Source: a bacterium (lineage in GTDB: Bacteria; Patescibacteriota; Microgenomatia; UBA1406; GWC2-37-13). Taken from it: DNA of 64,000 nt. The stretch spans positions 62,001-126,000 of the forward strand of contig JAKBEU010000001.1 in the NCBI GenBank assembly GCA_021833625.1. The letters are read 5' to 3'. The translations under genes were made by a program, and so were the position numbers. Below the pieces are notes generated by a model that was not told the DNA's origin, did not search any database, and saw only the letters and a list, made by a program, of their open reading frames with translations. Below, one piece after another: positions 8,365 to 17,971 of the stretch. Position 1 is the stretch's first letter; each line of letters starts with the position of its first letter.

Positions 8365-9180
8365 ATGACTGAGTCCTATAATAGAGTTCCCAATCCGGCG
8401 GACGGCCTCCTTTCTCAGATGATGTTGCTTGCGCTTCCTTATGTTGAACAATATCAGGCAAATAAAATCTCCGAGAAAAGTTTGATAAAGGCACTACGTC
8501 CTATTCTTTACCAGGAATATGGACGCATACTTCAATTAGAAAAAAAGTTTGTTGCAGAAATTGACCGTGAACTCGGAATGCAGTCCCAAACAACGGATTC
8601 TTCCGGGGCGCACAATATGGCCTGGTTTGAACAAACCGGTCTTAGTTATGCCACAGGGCTCGCAACGAGCGCCATAGCCATTGCCATAACTCATCCTGAA
8701 GTAGGGATGAGTGCAGTACAAAGAAATCTGGTAACGCCCGAAAACGTCATTCAGCTTATTGCATCTGCTGCAAAGTCCAAGTTTGCACAGGGCATGATAG
8801 AAACGGCAACTAACGGATCTTTGGGACGAATGACCACTTCCACAGACAGCCTAAACGGCACTGTTCAAAAGGCAGTTACGGAAGCAATGTCTGCGTTCTC
8901 CAAATTATCACCAACTGGTGTTCCGCTCCAGGGCACTCAACTATCGGTAGTAGGGGGAGACTTTTTAGCACCTACACAGATTTCTAGTTTGTCCAGTCTA
9001 ATACAGCAAACCGTATCTGTCCATCCAGCAATGCACGATGGAAGGGCGCGTCTTCTCGGACGTAAAATTACGTTTGCCAACCAGCTAGGAAGTACTGAAC
9101 CAACCGGTATTTTGTGGGGTGGCCCGCGCCATGCGCTCTATCCTCAACCCGTGTTCTATACCAGAGGAAATCTTACGTGA
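8365..9180 (+). CDS. Hypothetical protein, function unknown
   Basis: A protein of 271 residues that I do not recognise. The first 75 residues are helical and charged. A small-residue hydrophobic stretch at about 90-110 (Y-A-T-G-L-A-T-S-A-I-A-I-A-I-T) could be a membrane or buried helix. The second half is rich in Ser, Thr, Gly and Pro with low helix tendency and ends without a membrane anchor. There is no signal peptide and no clear catalytic motif. It has its own promoter and is convergent with the carbamoyltransferase gene, four bases apart. It ends in TGA, supporting the standard code. Confidence 0.6.
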   Translation: MTESYNRVPNPADGLLSQMMLLALPYVEQYQANKISEKSLIKALRPILYQEYGRILQLEKKFVAEIDRELGMQSQTTDSSGAHNMAWFEQTGLSYATGLATSAIAIAITHPEVGMSAVQRNLVTPENVIQLIASAAKSKFAQGMIETATNGSLGRMTTSTDSLNGTVQKAVTEAMSAFSKLSPTGVPLQGTQLSVVGGDFLAPTQISSLSSLIQQTVSVHPAMHDGRARLLGRKITFANQLGSTEPTGILWGGPRHALYPQPVFYTRGNLT

Positions 9181-9184
9181 CGTC

Positions 9185-10123
9185 TTAAGATAGTAACCAC
9201 ATGATGATTGCCTTCTGGATATGCATGCGATTTTCCGCCTGATCAAAAATAATCGAATTGCGATGGTCTATTGCATCCCGTGTTATCTCATATCCGATGT
9301 GGCATGGCATACAGTGCATTGTTTTAGCACTCGGCGCATAGGCATCAATCAGTTTTGCATTGAGCTGATAAGGAGCAAATAGTTTAAGTCTCTTCTCATA
9401 TTCTTTTTTGAACTCCGCCTTTACTTTCCCTTTTTCGAAAAACTCCATGTTCATCCATGTGTCGGTGTGTACGTACTGACATCCCTCCAGTCCTTTTTTA
9501 ACATCTTTCGTATAGATTACGTGCCCCGACTTATCGGCCATTTTATTTAACTCTTCATCAACGCTGTCTTTGTCTATATAAGGAGAAATAATTGCAATAT
9601 CAATTCCCAGTTTTGCACACAACAGTTTCAGCGTGTTTGATACATTGTTTTCAATCCCCAGCCATCCCATTTTTTTTATTTTCTTTATGTCTCCCGAGTC
9701 CTCTATCATCGTCAGCATATCTCCAAGCGCCTGACAGGGATGATATTTTTCGGAACACGCATCGATAACCGGAATTTGGTTGAACGAGGCAGCTTTTTCG
9801 ACACTGGCCGCTTTAAGAGCCCGAAACATCAAGACATCTCCAAACCGCATGACGGCTCTTATTTCATCAGTGAAATCAGTGAGCGAAAACTGTGTCGTAT
9901 TTGCATCAAGAAAAATACCGTGTCCTCCAAGCTCCGTCATCCCGGCTTCGAATGAAAGGCGGGTACGCGTTGACCCTTTTTGAAACAACATGATAAGCGT
10001 TTTGTTGGTTAAATAAGGAGTAAGCTTGCCTTTATTTCTTTTCGCTTTTATGTCCTGCGCTAACTTCAAAATATCAATAAGGTCTTTCTTTGACTGCTCC
10101 TTCAGGGAAATAAGATGTTTCAT
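9185..10123 (-). CDS. Ornithine carbamoyltransferase-like enzyme
   Basis: Family: aspartate/ornithine carbamoyltransferases, which transfer carbamoyl from carbamoyl phosphate to an amine. The carbamoyl-phosphate site is intact: S-T-R-T-R at 51-55 and H-P-C-Q at 128-131. The C-terminal H-C-M-P-C-H at 270-275 matches the HCLP motif. The ornithine-binding loop, normally D-x-W-x-S-M-G, reads D221-T-W-M-N225-M226-E here, so the Ser and Gly are changed while Asp and Met remain. Length (312) is normal. No other arginine-pathway gene is nearby, so a catabolic, salvage or altered-substrate role is possible. A TATAAT-like box lies about eight bases before the ATG. Confidence 0.8.
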   Translation of the reverse strand: MKHLISLKEQSKKDLIDILKLAQDIKAKRNKGKLTPYLTNKTLIMLFQKGSTRTRLSFEAGMTELGGHGIFLDANTTQFSLTDFTDEIRAVMRFGDVLMFRALKAASVEKAASFNQIPVIDACSEKYHPCQALGDMLTMIEDSGDIKKIKKMGWLGIENNVSNTLKLLCAKLGIDIAIISPYIDKDSVDEELNKMADKSGHVIYTKDVKKGLEGCQYVHTDTWMNMEFFEKGKVKAEFKKEYEKRLKLFAPYQLNAKLIDAYAPSAKTMHCMPCHIGYEITRDAIDHRNSIIFDQAENRMHIQKAIIMWLLS

Positions 10124-10171
10124 AATAAAAGATTATATCCGATTATAAATAGGTAAGTGGAACAATTGTCT

Positions 10172-11500
10172 CTACCGTTTTTTTGGTTCGGTTTGGACCC
10201 CGTTCACTCTGAGAGTAAGCTCTTTTATCCGTTTTCCCTCTATGGATTTTACCTCGAATGATTTATGTGAAATCCATATCTTATCCCCGACTCTCGGTTC
10301 CCTCCCAATAAGTCCGAATATAAGCCCGCCGATAGTCGTATACCCCTGTCCTTTGATAGGAAGATGGAACCTTTTTTGCATTTTTTCAAGGGACACGTTT
10401 CCCTCGATATGATACGTTCCGTCCGCATTTCGCTTTATATTCAAAAGCGGTTTATCAAACTCATCCTGGATTTCGCCGACCAGACTTTCGATGATATCTT
10501 CCAAGGTGACAATTCCTACCATAACGCCGAATTCATCATAAACAACAGCCAAGTGCACGTGTTTTTTTTGCATATCCAGAAGGACTTCATTTGCTTTTTT
10601 TGTTTCGGGCACGCTGATGATTTTTCGTATAATCGCCGTTTCAACCAATTTCCTGTCTTTTTTTGATTTGTTGTCAAGATGAAAAATATCCTTGATATGG
10701 ACAAACCCAATAATATTATCGACAGTTCCCTGATATACGGGAAATCTGCTGTAACGGGGGTCAAGTTGCTCGCGTATTTTATTGATAGGCATATGAACAT
10801 TAACCGTCAGAATTTGCGAGCGGGGAGTCATCATCAGTTTGATTTCTTTATCCGACAATTTAAATACATTATCGACGATACGGAGATCCTCCTTTGACAT
10901 AATTCCACTTTCTCCCACCTGACTGAACAGAAGCTTTAACTCCTCTTTGGTGTAGGGCGAGGTCATACCTACCGGGTATCTGAATTTTAAAAGTGATAAT
11001 GTCTTTTCTCCTATTCTGTTCATGAAAAAAATGAAGGGACGGAATATATTAACAAACAGCGTCAAAGGAGCAATAAGGATAAGTGCCACAATCTCGGGGC
11101 GGTGTATTGCAATCGTTTTCGGAACAAGTTCACCGATAATGACGGATAAAAACGTAAGGAGTATGAAAGCGCAGATAACGGAGACAATGTGAAGAAGAGC
11201 CAATATTCCTCCCTTCGGAACAAACAAAAATATCGAAAAAAATAGCTTTTCAAATATCGGTTCACCGGTCCATCCTAAGATGAGTCCGACAATTGTCGTA
11301 CCCAGTTGGGTTGCCGAGATAAATTCCTGACGGTTAGCCAATGCTTTACTAAGAAGACGCGCAAGCACGTCTCCCCGTTTTACCAACTCATCTATACGTG
11401 TTTTTCGAAGGGCGACGAGGGTATATTCTGAAGCTGCAAAGAACGCATTAAGCAAAACAAGCAGAAGAACTAATACTACTTGAGTAATAATTTCCATCAT
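10172..11500 (-). CDS. CNNM/CorC (hemolysin C) family membrane protein
   Basis: A protein of 442 residues in the order DUF21/CNNM membrane domain (about 1-190; N-A-F-F-A-A-S-E-Y-T near 18-27 is typical), paired CBS domains (about 205-330) and a C-terminal CorC_HlyC domain (about 345-430). The family is linked to magnesium and cobalt efflux; the old 'hemolysin' name is misleading. The gene is divergent from yggT with under 60 bases between start codons. On its strand a TACAAT box lies six bases before the ATG, so initiation is probably leaderless. Confidence 0.92.
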   Translation of the reverse strand: MMEIITQVVLVLLLVLLNAFFAASEYTLVALRKTRIDELVKRGDVLARLLSKALANRQEFISATQLGTTIVGLILGWTGEPIFEKLFFSIFLFVPKGGILALLHIVSVICAFILLTFLSVIIGELVPKTIAIHRPEIVALILIAPLTLFVNIFRPFIFFMNRIGEKTLSLLKFRYPVGMTSPYTKEELKLLFSQVGESGIMSKEDLRIVDNVFKLSDKEIKLMMTPRSQILTVNVHMPINKIREQLDPRYSRFPVYQGTVDNIIGFVHIKDIFHLDNKSKKDRKLVETAIIRKIISVPETKKANEVLLDMQKKHVHLAVVYDEFGVMVGIVTLEDIIESLVGEIQDEFDKPLLNIKRNADGTYHIEGNVSLEKMQKRFHLPIKGQGYTTIGGLIFGLIGREPRVGDKIWISHKSFEVKSIEGKRIKELTLRVNGVQTEPKKR

Positions 11501-11557
11501 GATAGTATTGTATCATAGGTGAAGATATGGTTGTTACAAATTATTATATTTTTAACT

Positions 11558-11896
11558 ATGATAACTCCACAACTTATCGCCCTTTTAGGGAACGTGCTTA
11601 TCAGTTTTATTGAGGGGGTAATCAGCCTGAGAATTGTTCTTAAATTAATGGGGGCATCGACAGCCGCTCCGTTTGTAAGGTGGGTATATGACACCAGCAG
11701 GCCGCTTTTGTCGCCATTTGAAGGAATGTTTCCTTCTTCCCAACTTGCAGGGCCTTTCACGATTGAATTCTCGGCATTATTTGCCCTTTTTATATATGTT
11801 TTCATCGGATACCTATTTCAGGAACTTCTTGAGTATCTCGAGGAGATAAAAACACGGAAAGAAAACCGGGCAAACCAAAAATTTAATGATAAGTAA
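11558..11896 (+). CDS. YggT family membrane protein
   Basis: A protein of about 112 residues with two hydrophobic segments flanking a loop that has the YggT pattern (R-W-V-Y-D-T-S-R-P-L-L-S-P-F-E-G-M-F-P). YggT-type proteins are small membrane proteins linked to division or osmotic functions in other bacteria; the role here is unknown. An in-frame GTG at 11519 would add 13 residues. ATG 11558 was preferred because a TATATT box lies seven bases upstream, matching the spacing in this genome. The C-terminus is charged and probably cytoplasmic. Confidence 0.75.
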   Translation: MITPQLIALLGNVLISFIEGVISLRIVLKLMGASTAAPFVRWVYDTSRPLLSPFEGMFPSSQLAGPFTIEFSALFALFIYVFIGYLFQELLEYLEEIKTRKENRANQKFNDK

Positions 11897-11977
11897 TAGT
11901 TTAATGGCCCTTTGTAAAGCTCTATTTATCAATAATTTAGATGAATTTTATATTCTTTCGTGGTAGAATAGGAGCTC

Positions 11978-12760
11978 ATGCATATCGAAAAGGGGAATAG
12001 CGCCCAACGGCTTTTGGCAACGCGTTACAACAGACCTATTGACGAGCTGCCTACCTATACAAAAAATAAATATCATTTTATCGGGCGACTGTTGCCGAAT
12101 CTTATAACGCGTGAAACTAATGCGCATTTAACTATCGTAGAACTCGGATGTGGAAATAAGGGGCTTGCTGAAACGTATATTCTTTCTGCGTTGGAAGGAA
12201 AAGACGTCAACTATATCGGCATAGACAGCAATCCGGGTTTACATCCATCCCCAACGCTGGTTGGAGATATTGCAGCAACATCACTTGCTTCATCATCAGC
12301 CGATGCATTATTGTGTCTAGATGTTCTGGAACATATCAACAGAAAAAAAATAGGACATGTAATGGAGGAAATGGTGAGAGTTGCAAAGCCGGGTGCGCCC
12401 ATAATAATAAGTGTCCCTTCCATGTATAATCTTGACAGGTTTAACATTCCCTCCATACATTTTGGAACTCACGTTACCAAACAAACACCTCATGAGTGGC
12501 AAGCTCTCATTGAAAACTACATCTTAGTGAACGAGACAATGGGGTTGGGAGTTTTTGAGATAATCCCTTATCTCCCCCAGTTTCTTAAAATGGTAAATCC
12601 TGATTTTCCAATGGAGTTTATTACCACTCTCTACAAGGCACTAAAAAGTTTGGATTTAGGGCGACTTGACCCTTCCATTTATAAAGCAGGCTTGAACCGC
12701 ACCCCACACCTAAAAGAATACTGCGACAGTTTTCTTATGATAGGGCAGAAAAAGAGCTAA
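11978..12760 (+). CDS. Class I SAM-dependent methyltransferase
   Basis: A protein of 260 residues with the Rossmann methyltransferase motifs: V-E-L-G-C-G-N-K-G (motif I, about 52-60), an acidic I-G-I-D-S-N-P after strand 2, and A-L-L-C-L-D-V-L-E-H-I (motif IV) followed by a helix and I-I-I-S-V-P-S. This resembles UbiE/Methyltransf_11 proteins. The substrate is not evident; the C-terminal third has no recognisable domain. A TAGAAT box lies eight bases before the ATG. It converges with the DUF2127 gene, overlapping by four bases. Confidence 0.85.
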   Translation: MHIEKGNSAQRLLATRYNRPIDELPTYTKNKYHFIGRLLPNLITRETNAHLTIVELGCGNKGLAETYILSALEGKDVNYIGIDSNPGLHPSPTLVGDIAATSLASSSADALLCLDVLEHINRKKIGHVMEEMVRVAKPGAPIIISVPSMYNLDRFNIPSIHFGTHVTKQTPHEWQALIENYILVNETMGLGVFEIIPYLPQFLKMVNPDFPMEFITTLYKALKSLDLGRLDPSIYKAGLNRTPHLKEYCDSFLMIGQKKS

Positions 12761-13254
12761 CTCCGTTTTTTTACCCTTTTTATCGTATTTAAATATTTAA
12801 GAAGATAGGTATGTGGTTTAAACTGCACAAGATAAAGGGTAATAAGCACATTCACCAGGAAATATGCCGTATTGAGGAACGTAATCTGCGAGAAGAGGGT
12901 ATATATGTCAAACGGAAGCATGAGAAAAAAGAACAATATAAGCAGATCTACTCCCCACTCTTTCTCATACAGCATCGCAATGCCAGCGACTACTTTTAAT
13001 GCACCAAATCCCAGGAGAGTAATCATGAAGTAGGTGTGATAATGCGTAAAAACAGGAATAAATTTTTGGACAATGATAATAAACAAATCATGCGGATCCT
13101 CCAGAAGCTCTCTCACTTTATAGGCGTTATAGATTTTTGAAATTTTTCCTCCAAAAATGATAATACCTAGTCCAAAAGCTAATTCAAGCAGTCCCAATGC
13201 CAATTTATAGAAGATAACAATACGAGAAACGTGTGGAGTTGCTTGCTTTTTCAT
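12757..13254 (-). CDS. DUF2127-like integral membrane protein
   Basis: A protein of 165 residues with four hydrophobic segments. Its motif layout (Y-K-L-A-L-G-L-L-E-L-A-F-G, a loop with L-L-E-D-P-H-D, then G-F-G-A-L-K-V-V-A-G and E-K-E-W) fits the DUF2127 family of unknown function. The start was set at the ATG encoding M-K-K-Q-A-T-P; the frame stays open 30 codons further upstream, but that extension runs into folD and is strongly basic. It is probably co-transcribed with folD. Confidence 0.75.
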   Translation of the reverse strand: MKKQATPHVSRIVIFYKLALGLLELAFGLGIIIFGGKISKIYNAYKVRELLEDPHDLFIIIVQKFIPVFTHYHTYFMITLLGFGALKVVAGIAMLYEKEWGVDLLILFFFLMLPFDIYTLFSQITFLNTAYFLVNVLITLYLVQFKPHTYLLKYLNTIKRVKKRS

Positions 13255-13282
13255 ATCCTGATTATACCTTTTCTTGTTCTTA

Positions 13283-14146
13283 TTATTTTTTGAGTGACGC
13301 ACCTTTCTTTGCAAGAAGCAAAGTATTCTCAATAAGACAGGCAATGGTCATGGGCCCGACCCCTCCTGGAACGGGAGTGATATATCCGGCAACTTGACTA
13401 CATTGTACAAAATCAACGTCCCCCACAATCCCTTTATCTGTACGGTTTATTCCTGCATCAATAACTATCGCTCCTTTTTTTATCATATCACCTGTTATAA
13501 AGTTTGGTCTCCCGACTGCTGCAACAAGAATATCGGCAGTCAGCGTTTCCGCTTTTAAATCCTTGGTTCTTGAATGACAAACGGTAACAGTTGCATTTTT
13601 TTCAAGAAGAAGAATGGCAATCGGTTTTCCGACAATATTACTTCGTCCGACAACAACCGCTTTTTTTCCTGCAATCGACTGACCGGTGCTCTCGATCATT
13701 TCAATTATCCCTTTGGGGGTACAGGGAACAATAAGCTCGTTTGCGTTTGTATGTTCATCCGCAACAAGCAGTTGTCCGAGATTGTATTTATGGAAGCAAT
13801 CAACGTCTTTCTCGACACAGATCGCATCAATAATGACGCTTTCCGTCAAATGTTTCGGAAGGGGAACCTGTACCAATATTCCATTGATTTTTTTATCGTT
13901 GTTGAGTCGATGTATGGTTTTTAAGACCTCTTCTTCTGACGTATTTTCGGGCAAAATTACTTTTTCAGAATACATGCCCACCTCAATGCATGCTTTTTCT
14001 TTTGAGGAAACATATATTTTTGACGCAGGGTCATCTCCCACCATGACAACAGCCAATCCGGGCTTCGTCTTCATTTTTTCCACTATTTCTTTTACGTTTC
14101 CTCTTGTTTTTTTTGCAAGCGCTTTACCGTCAATAAGCTGTGCCAT
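13283..14146 (-). CDS. folD: Bifunctional methylene-THF dehydrogenase / methenyl-THF cyclohydrolase
   Basis: FolD interconverts 5,10-methylene-THF, 5,10-methenyl-THF and 10-formyl-THF using NAD(P). At 287 residues it is full length. Visible family motifs are Y-V-S-S-K-E-K with the catalytic Lys, G-I-L-V-Q-V-P-L-P, K-D-V-D-C-F-H, the nucleotide-binding G-R-S-N-I-V-G-K-P and the C-terminal P-V-P-G-G-V-G-P-M-T. It follows fhs by eight bases and lies downstream of glyA, so the three make a serine-to-formyl-THF module. Confidence 0.97.
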   Translation of the reverse strand: MAQLIDGKALAKKTRGNVKEIVEKMKTKPGLAVVMVGDDPASKIYVSSKEKACIEVGMYSEKVILPENTSEEEVLKTIHRLNNDKKINGILVQVPLPKHLTESVIIDAICVEKDVDCFHKYNLGQLLVADEHTNANELIVPCTPKGIIEMIESTGQSIAGKKAVVVGRSNIVGKPIAILLLEKNATVTVCHSRTKDLKAETLTADILVAAVGRPNFITGDMIKKGAIVIDAGINRTDKGIVGDVDFVQCSQVAGYITPVPGGVGPMTIACLIENTLLLAKKGASLKK

Positions 14147-14154
14147 AGATATGA

Positions 14155-15786
14155 TTAAAACAGTCCAACGGTTAATCCATTCTCATCAACATCAATCGAT
14201 TCGGCGGCAGGAATTTTGGGAAGGCCCGGCATTGTCATAATAGCTCCGGCTATAACGACATAAAATCCGGCTCCGTGACTTAAACGTATCTCCCGTATCT
14301 TCACGGTAAAATTTTTCGGTCTGGCAATAAGAGTCGGATCATCAGAGAATGAATACTGCGTTTTCGCCATACATATCGCAAGATTCTTTACTCCCCATTT
14401 TTCAAACTTCAACAAATCCGTCTCCGCTTGCTTGTCCCATACTACTCCATCTCCTCCATAGATTTTTTTTACGATTGCTTCTACTTTTGCTTTAACCGGT
14501 TCGCTCATGTCATAGGTAAAGTGGATGGATGATTTTTTTTCAACAAGGCGCAAAACTTCTTTAGCAAGTTCTTTCCCTCCTTCTCCTCCTTTTTCCCATA
14601 CTTCAGAAAGAACGACGTTTGCACCTAATTTTTTACACTTTTTTATTATCATATCAATCTCTTCTTTCGTATCAGCCGAAAACTTATTTATCGCAACAAC
14701 ACAGGGAAGTCCGAAATTATTTATGTTTTCCAAATGCTTTTCAAGGTTCGGAATTCCTTTTGCCAAGTTACCCTGTCCGTGGTGTTTAAGCGCTCTCACT
14801 GTTGCAACAAGAACGACGGCACTGGGTCGCATGTTGCCGATGCGGGAAGTGATATCGATAAATTTTTCAGCTCCAAGGTCAGCGCCGAATCCCGCCTCTG
14901 TGACGACATAATCGGTAAGCTTCAGCGCAGTCTTCGTCGCAATTATCGAATTTGCTCCGTGTGCAATGTTTGCAAAAGGTCCTCCATGAACGAAAGCGGC
15001 AGATCCGTCAAGTGTCTGAACAAGGTTTGGTTTAAGTGCCTCCTTTAAAAGAACGGTCAGTGAACCGGCTGCCTTTAAATCCTTCACATATATCGGGGTT
15101 CCGGAGTAAGACGTTGCAACAATAATGTTTTCGAGCCGTTTTTTTAATTCCTTCACGTTCATACTCAGACAAAAGACTGCCATAATTTCGGAAGCAACGG
15201 TTATGTCAAATCCGTCTTCACGAACGACGCCGTTTCCTTTTCCAAGAGCAATGACAACACTGCGTAGCGATCTGTCGGAAATATCAATTGCCCGTTTCCA
15301 CGTAATCTTCTTCGGATTGATACCGAGTTTATTTCCGTGATGGATGTGGTTATCGATAAGGGCGGCCAGAAGATTGTTTGCGGCAGTTATTGCATGCAAA
15401 TCACCCGTAAAATGCAGATTAATATCTTCCATCGGAAGCACCTGCGCATGTCCTCCTCCTGCAGCACCTCCTTTAATTCCAAAACAGGGCCCGAGGGAAG
15501 GTTCGCGCAAACATATCATTGATTTCTTTCCCATGGTGTGAAGAGCCTGGCCAAGTCCTACCGTTGTCGTTGTTTTTCCTTCGCCTGCCGGAGTGGGGCT
15601 TATCGCAGTTACCAGGATAAGTTTCCCGTCTTTTTTATTTTTCAGTTTTTCGTATACGCCAAGGGACACCTTTGCTTTATATTTTCCATACAGATCAATA
15701 TCATCTTCAGACAGTCCCAAATCGTTTGCAATTGTCGTAATCGGTTTTAATTTTGCCTTCTGGGCTATCGCAATATCATCTTTCAT
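14155..15786 (-). CDS. fhs: Formate--tetrahydrofolate ligase
   Basis: Makes 10-formyl-THF from formate, THF and ATP, or runs in reverse to yield ATP. At 543 residues it is full length. The P-loop [10 protein letters not shown] lies near 64-73, followed by the family stretch [16 protein letters not shown]. The C-terminal M-T-M-P-G-L-P matches the family signature. It sits between glyA and folD. In a fermentative, small-genome organism the reverse, ATP-yielding direction is plausible, but this is inference. Confidence 0.97.
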   Translation of the reverse strand: MKDDIAIAQKAKLKPITTIANDLGLSEDDIDLYGKYKAKVSLGVYEKLKNKKDGKLILVTAISPTPAGEGKTTTTVGLGQALHTMGKKSMICLREPSLGPCFGIKGGAAGGGHAQVLPMEDINLHFTGDLHAITAANNLLAALIDNHIHHGNKLGINPKKITWKRAIDISDRSLRSVVIALGKGNGVVREDGFDITVASEIMAVFCLSMNVKELKKRLENIIVATSYSGTPIYVKDLKAAGSLTVLLKEALKPNLVQTLDGSAAFVHGGPFANIAHGANSIIATKTALKLTDYVVTEAGFGADLGAEKFIDITSRIGNMRPSAVVLVATVRALKHHGQGNLAKGIPNLEKHLENINNFGLPCVVAINKFSADTKEEIDMIIKKCKKLGANVVLSEVWEKGGEGGKELAKEVLRLVEKKSSIHFTYDMSEPVKAKVEAIVKKIYGGDGVVWDKQAETDLLKFEKWGVKNLAICMAKTQYSFSDDPTLIARPKNFTVKIREIRLSHGAGFYVVIAGAIMTMPGLPKIPAAESIDVDENGLTVGLF

Positions 15787-15822
15787 AGAAAGAAATCAAT
15801 TTATAAAACTTAAACGACGCGT

Positions 15823-17154
15823 TTAATACTGATCCTTAATGGGAAATTTTTTGCAAAGAGCAATGACCATTTTTTTCACTTCCTTTATTTTTTTAGACTT
15901 CGCAATGATTTCTTTTCTGACTGATGATTGCTTTTCTCCTGCAAACTCTACTCCCATCTCTTTCTTTATCCGTGCAACATCTTCAACAACCTCCGTAATC
16001 CATGTGCCTATTTTTTCCATTTCTTTTTCTTTCATTCCTCGACTTGTTATCCCAGGTGTCCCCAGTCGCATCCCTGACGGATAGAAAGGAGGATTGGCAT
16101 CAAAAGGAACCGCATTACGGTTCAGTGTGATGTTGGCGGCTTCAAGAGCTTCGGCTGCTAAATTACCTATGACTCCTTTGTTTGACAAATCAACAAGAAG
16201 CAAGTGACTGTCGGTTCCGCCGGAAACAAGGGTAAACCCATTTTTCTTCAGTACTTCACCCAGTTTCTTCGCATTATTAATTATCTGCTGTGCATATTTC
16301 TTGTACTTTGCAGATGACGCTTCTTTGAGCGCAACGGCAATACCTGCAATTGAGTTGATGTGAGGTCCTCCTTGCAGTCCGGGAAACACCGCTTTGTTAA
16401 TTTTCTTGCCCAGATCCGGATCTTTTTTCAACCCTTTTTCCGTGACCATAAGCATAGCGCCTCGTGGACCGCGGAGTGTTTTGTGTGTTGTTGTCATGAT
16501 GATATGGACATAAGGAACGGGACTTGGATAGACACCGGATGCGATAAGTCCGGAAAGATGTGAGATGTCGGCTAAAAGGTATGCTCCTACTTTATCCGCT
16601 ATTTCGCCAAATTTCTTCCAGTTAACAAGAGGAGGATATGCGGTAACACCCGCAACGATAACTTTCGGTTTCTCAAGAAGAGCCAATCTTTCCACCTCTT
16701 TGTAATCAATAATACCGTTTTTATCAAGACCGTAAGAAACGGACTTGAAATAACTTCCTGATAATGACACACTGGCTCCATGAGTAAGGTGTCCACCATG
16801 TGCTAAGCTCAGACCCATTATTGTGTCGCCCGGCTTGATGAGCGCAAAATAAACTGCAGTGTTTGCGGGAGATCCTGAATAGGGCTGTACGTTGACAAAG
16901 GGAACTCCGAATAATTTCTTTGCCCGTTCAATCGCAATTGTTTCGACCTGATCGACAAACTCCTGACCCTGGTAATATCTGCGGAATGCATACCCTTCGG
17001 CATACTTATTCCCGAGGCAACTGCCAACAGCCTCCTCAACCGATTTTGAAGCAATATTTTCCGACGGTATCATCATTAGTGTTTCTTCCTGTCGTTTTCT
17101 TTCTGCAACTATTAAAGAAGCAATCTCCCGGTCCGTCTTCTTGAGATTTTTCAT
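15823..17154 (-). CDS. glyA: Serine hydroxymethyltransferase
   Basis: A PLP enzyme converting serine and THF to glycine and methylene-THF. From the chosen start (M-K-N-L-K-K) it has 443 residues. The PLP lysine is in T-T-T-H-K-T-L-R-G-P-R-G, and the N-terminal I-P-S-E-N and G-N-K-Y-A-E-G-Y motifs are intact. The frame remains open 21 codons upstream, but those residues are not family-like. A C-terminal tail of about 30 Lys-rich residues extends slightly past usual homologues. It is first in the glyA-fhs-folD series. Confidence 0.96.
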   Translation of the reverse strand: MKNLKKTDREIASLIVAERKRQEETLMMIPSENIASKSVEEAVGSCLGNKYAEGYAFRRYYQGQEFVDQVETIAIERAKKLFGVPFVNVQPYSGSPANTAVYFALIKPGDTIMGLSLAHGGHLTHGASVSLSGSYFKSVSYGLDKNGIIDYKEVERLALLEKPKVIVAGVTAYPPLVNWKKFGEIADKVGAYLLADISHLSGLIASGVYPSPVPYVHIIMTTTHKTLRGPRGAMLMVTEKGLKKDPDLGKKINKAVFPGLQGGPHINSIAGIAVALKEASSAKYKKYAQQIINNAKKLGEVLKKNGFTLVSGGTDSHLLLVDLSNKGVIGNLAAEALEAANITLNRNAVPFDANPPFYPSGMRLGTPGITSRGMKEKEMEKIGTWITEVVEDVARIKKEMGVEFAGEKQSSVRKEIIAKSKKIKEVKKMVIALCKKFPIKDQY

Positions 17155-17250
17155 ATACAAATCGTGTGAACTAATAATGATTGTTCTCAATTTAATATAT
17201 TTGAGGCTCTTTTTCAAGAAGAGATGGAGGATGGGGCCTGGCTTAACAAA

Positions 17251-17466
17251 TTAAAAAAGATTTTCTTGATAGGTTTTGCTTTGCAGTTTGGTAAGGGATT
17301 GTTTCTCGATTTGACGTATGCGTTCATCGCTGAGGTGCAATTTTTTTGCCAGTTGTCTGAGTTTTTTTCTTTTTAATCTGCCCGTAAGGATATATTCTTC
17401 TTTCGGATTAAGCTTATGAGAGGCTCCGATTGTATGGGTAAAATAGGCAATCGTTTGGTTGGGCAT
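17251..17466 (-). CDS. Stand-alone sigma-70 region 4-like HTH protein
   Basis: A protein of 71 residues whose core reads L-N-P-K-E-E-Y-I-L-T-G-R-L, then L-R-Q-L-A-K-K-L-H-L-S-D-E-R-I-R-Q-I-E. That is the region 4.2 helix-turn-helix of primary sigma factors, including the R-I-R-Q-I-E recognition helix. Regions 1-3 are absent, and no reading frame upstream supplies them. It starts two bases after the Nudix stop and is probably in that operon. A DNA-binding or RNA-polymerase-modulating role is inferred; a remnant of a larger sigma factor is also possible. Confidence 0.65.
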   Translation of the reverse strand: MPNQTIAYFTHTIGASHKLNPKEEYILTGRLKRKKLRQLAKKLHLSDERIRQIEKQSLTKLQSKTYQENLF

Positions 17467-17468
17467 AT

Positions 17469-17906
17469 TTAAAACGACAACTCGCAAAATAGCGTTTTTT
17501 TTCTGATGTTCTGCAGGGCTACTTGAATGTGTTTGAGAGTATTTGTCGGAAGGTCGGAAAGCGAATACCACGATGCTTCGCTGCATTTGGACGGCTCCGC
17601 ATTATAAGGAATGCCTATCCATTTGTTTGCGATAAGAAAAAAATCGATATATTCCAAATCAGAAACGCGATGCATGACGTGTGCCACCGTCAGATCCTTT
17701 TTTCGGATGGTGACTCCCACTTCTTCTTTTGCTTCCCGTATCATCGCCGACTGAATTGTTTCATTTTTTTCAAGGTGACCTGAGGGGAGAGTATAGTCGC
17801 CGTCTTTCCAACCGGTGTTATACCGTTTTATTAAAAACAGGTTATTCCGTTCTATCAAAAAAAGGTAAACAGCGACGCGCACCTGGTGTCTCGTTTGGGT
17901 TTGCAT
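17469..17906 (-). CDS. Nudix hydrolase
   Basis: A protein of 145 residues. The Nudix box is complete: G-H-L-E-K-N-E, seven residues, then R-E-A-K-E-E-V-G-V (pattern Gx5Ex7REUxEExGU). It starts with a polar stretch and V-R-V-A-V-Y-L-F-L. These enzymes hydrolyse nucleoside diphosphates linked to another moiety, often for nucleotide-pool cleaning; the exact substrate is unknown. It is divergent from the MazG-like gene, another nucleotide pyrophosphohydrolase. Confidence 0.9.
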   Translation of the reverse strand: MQTQTRHQVRVAVYLFLIERNNLFLIKRYNTGWKDGDYTLPSGHLEKNETIQSAMIREAKEEVGVTIRKKDLTVAHVMHRVSDLEYIDFFLIANKWIGIPYNAEPSKCSEASWYSLSDLPTNTLKHIQVALQNIRKKTLFCELSF

Positions 17907-17971
17907 ACCCGTATTATAATAGATTGTTTACGCTCTATCAATTTTCATCCTCTTTTGATATAATATAGGTT

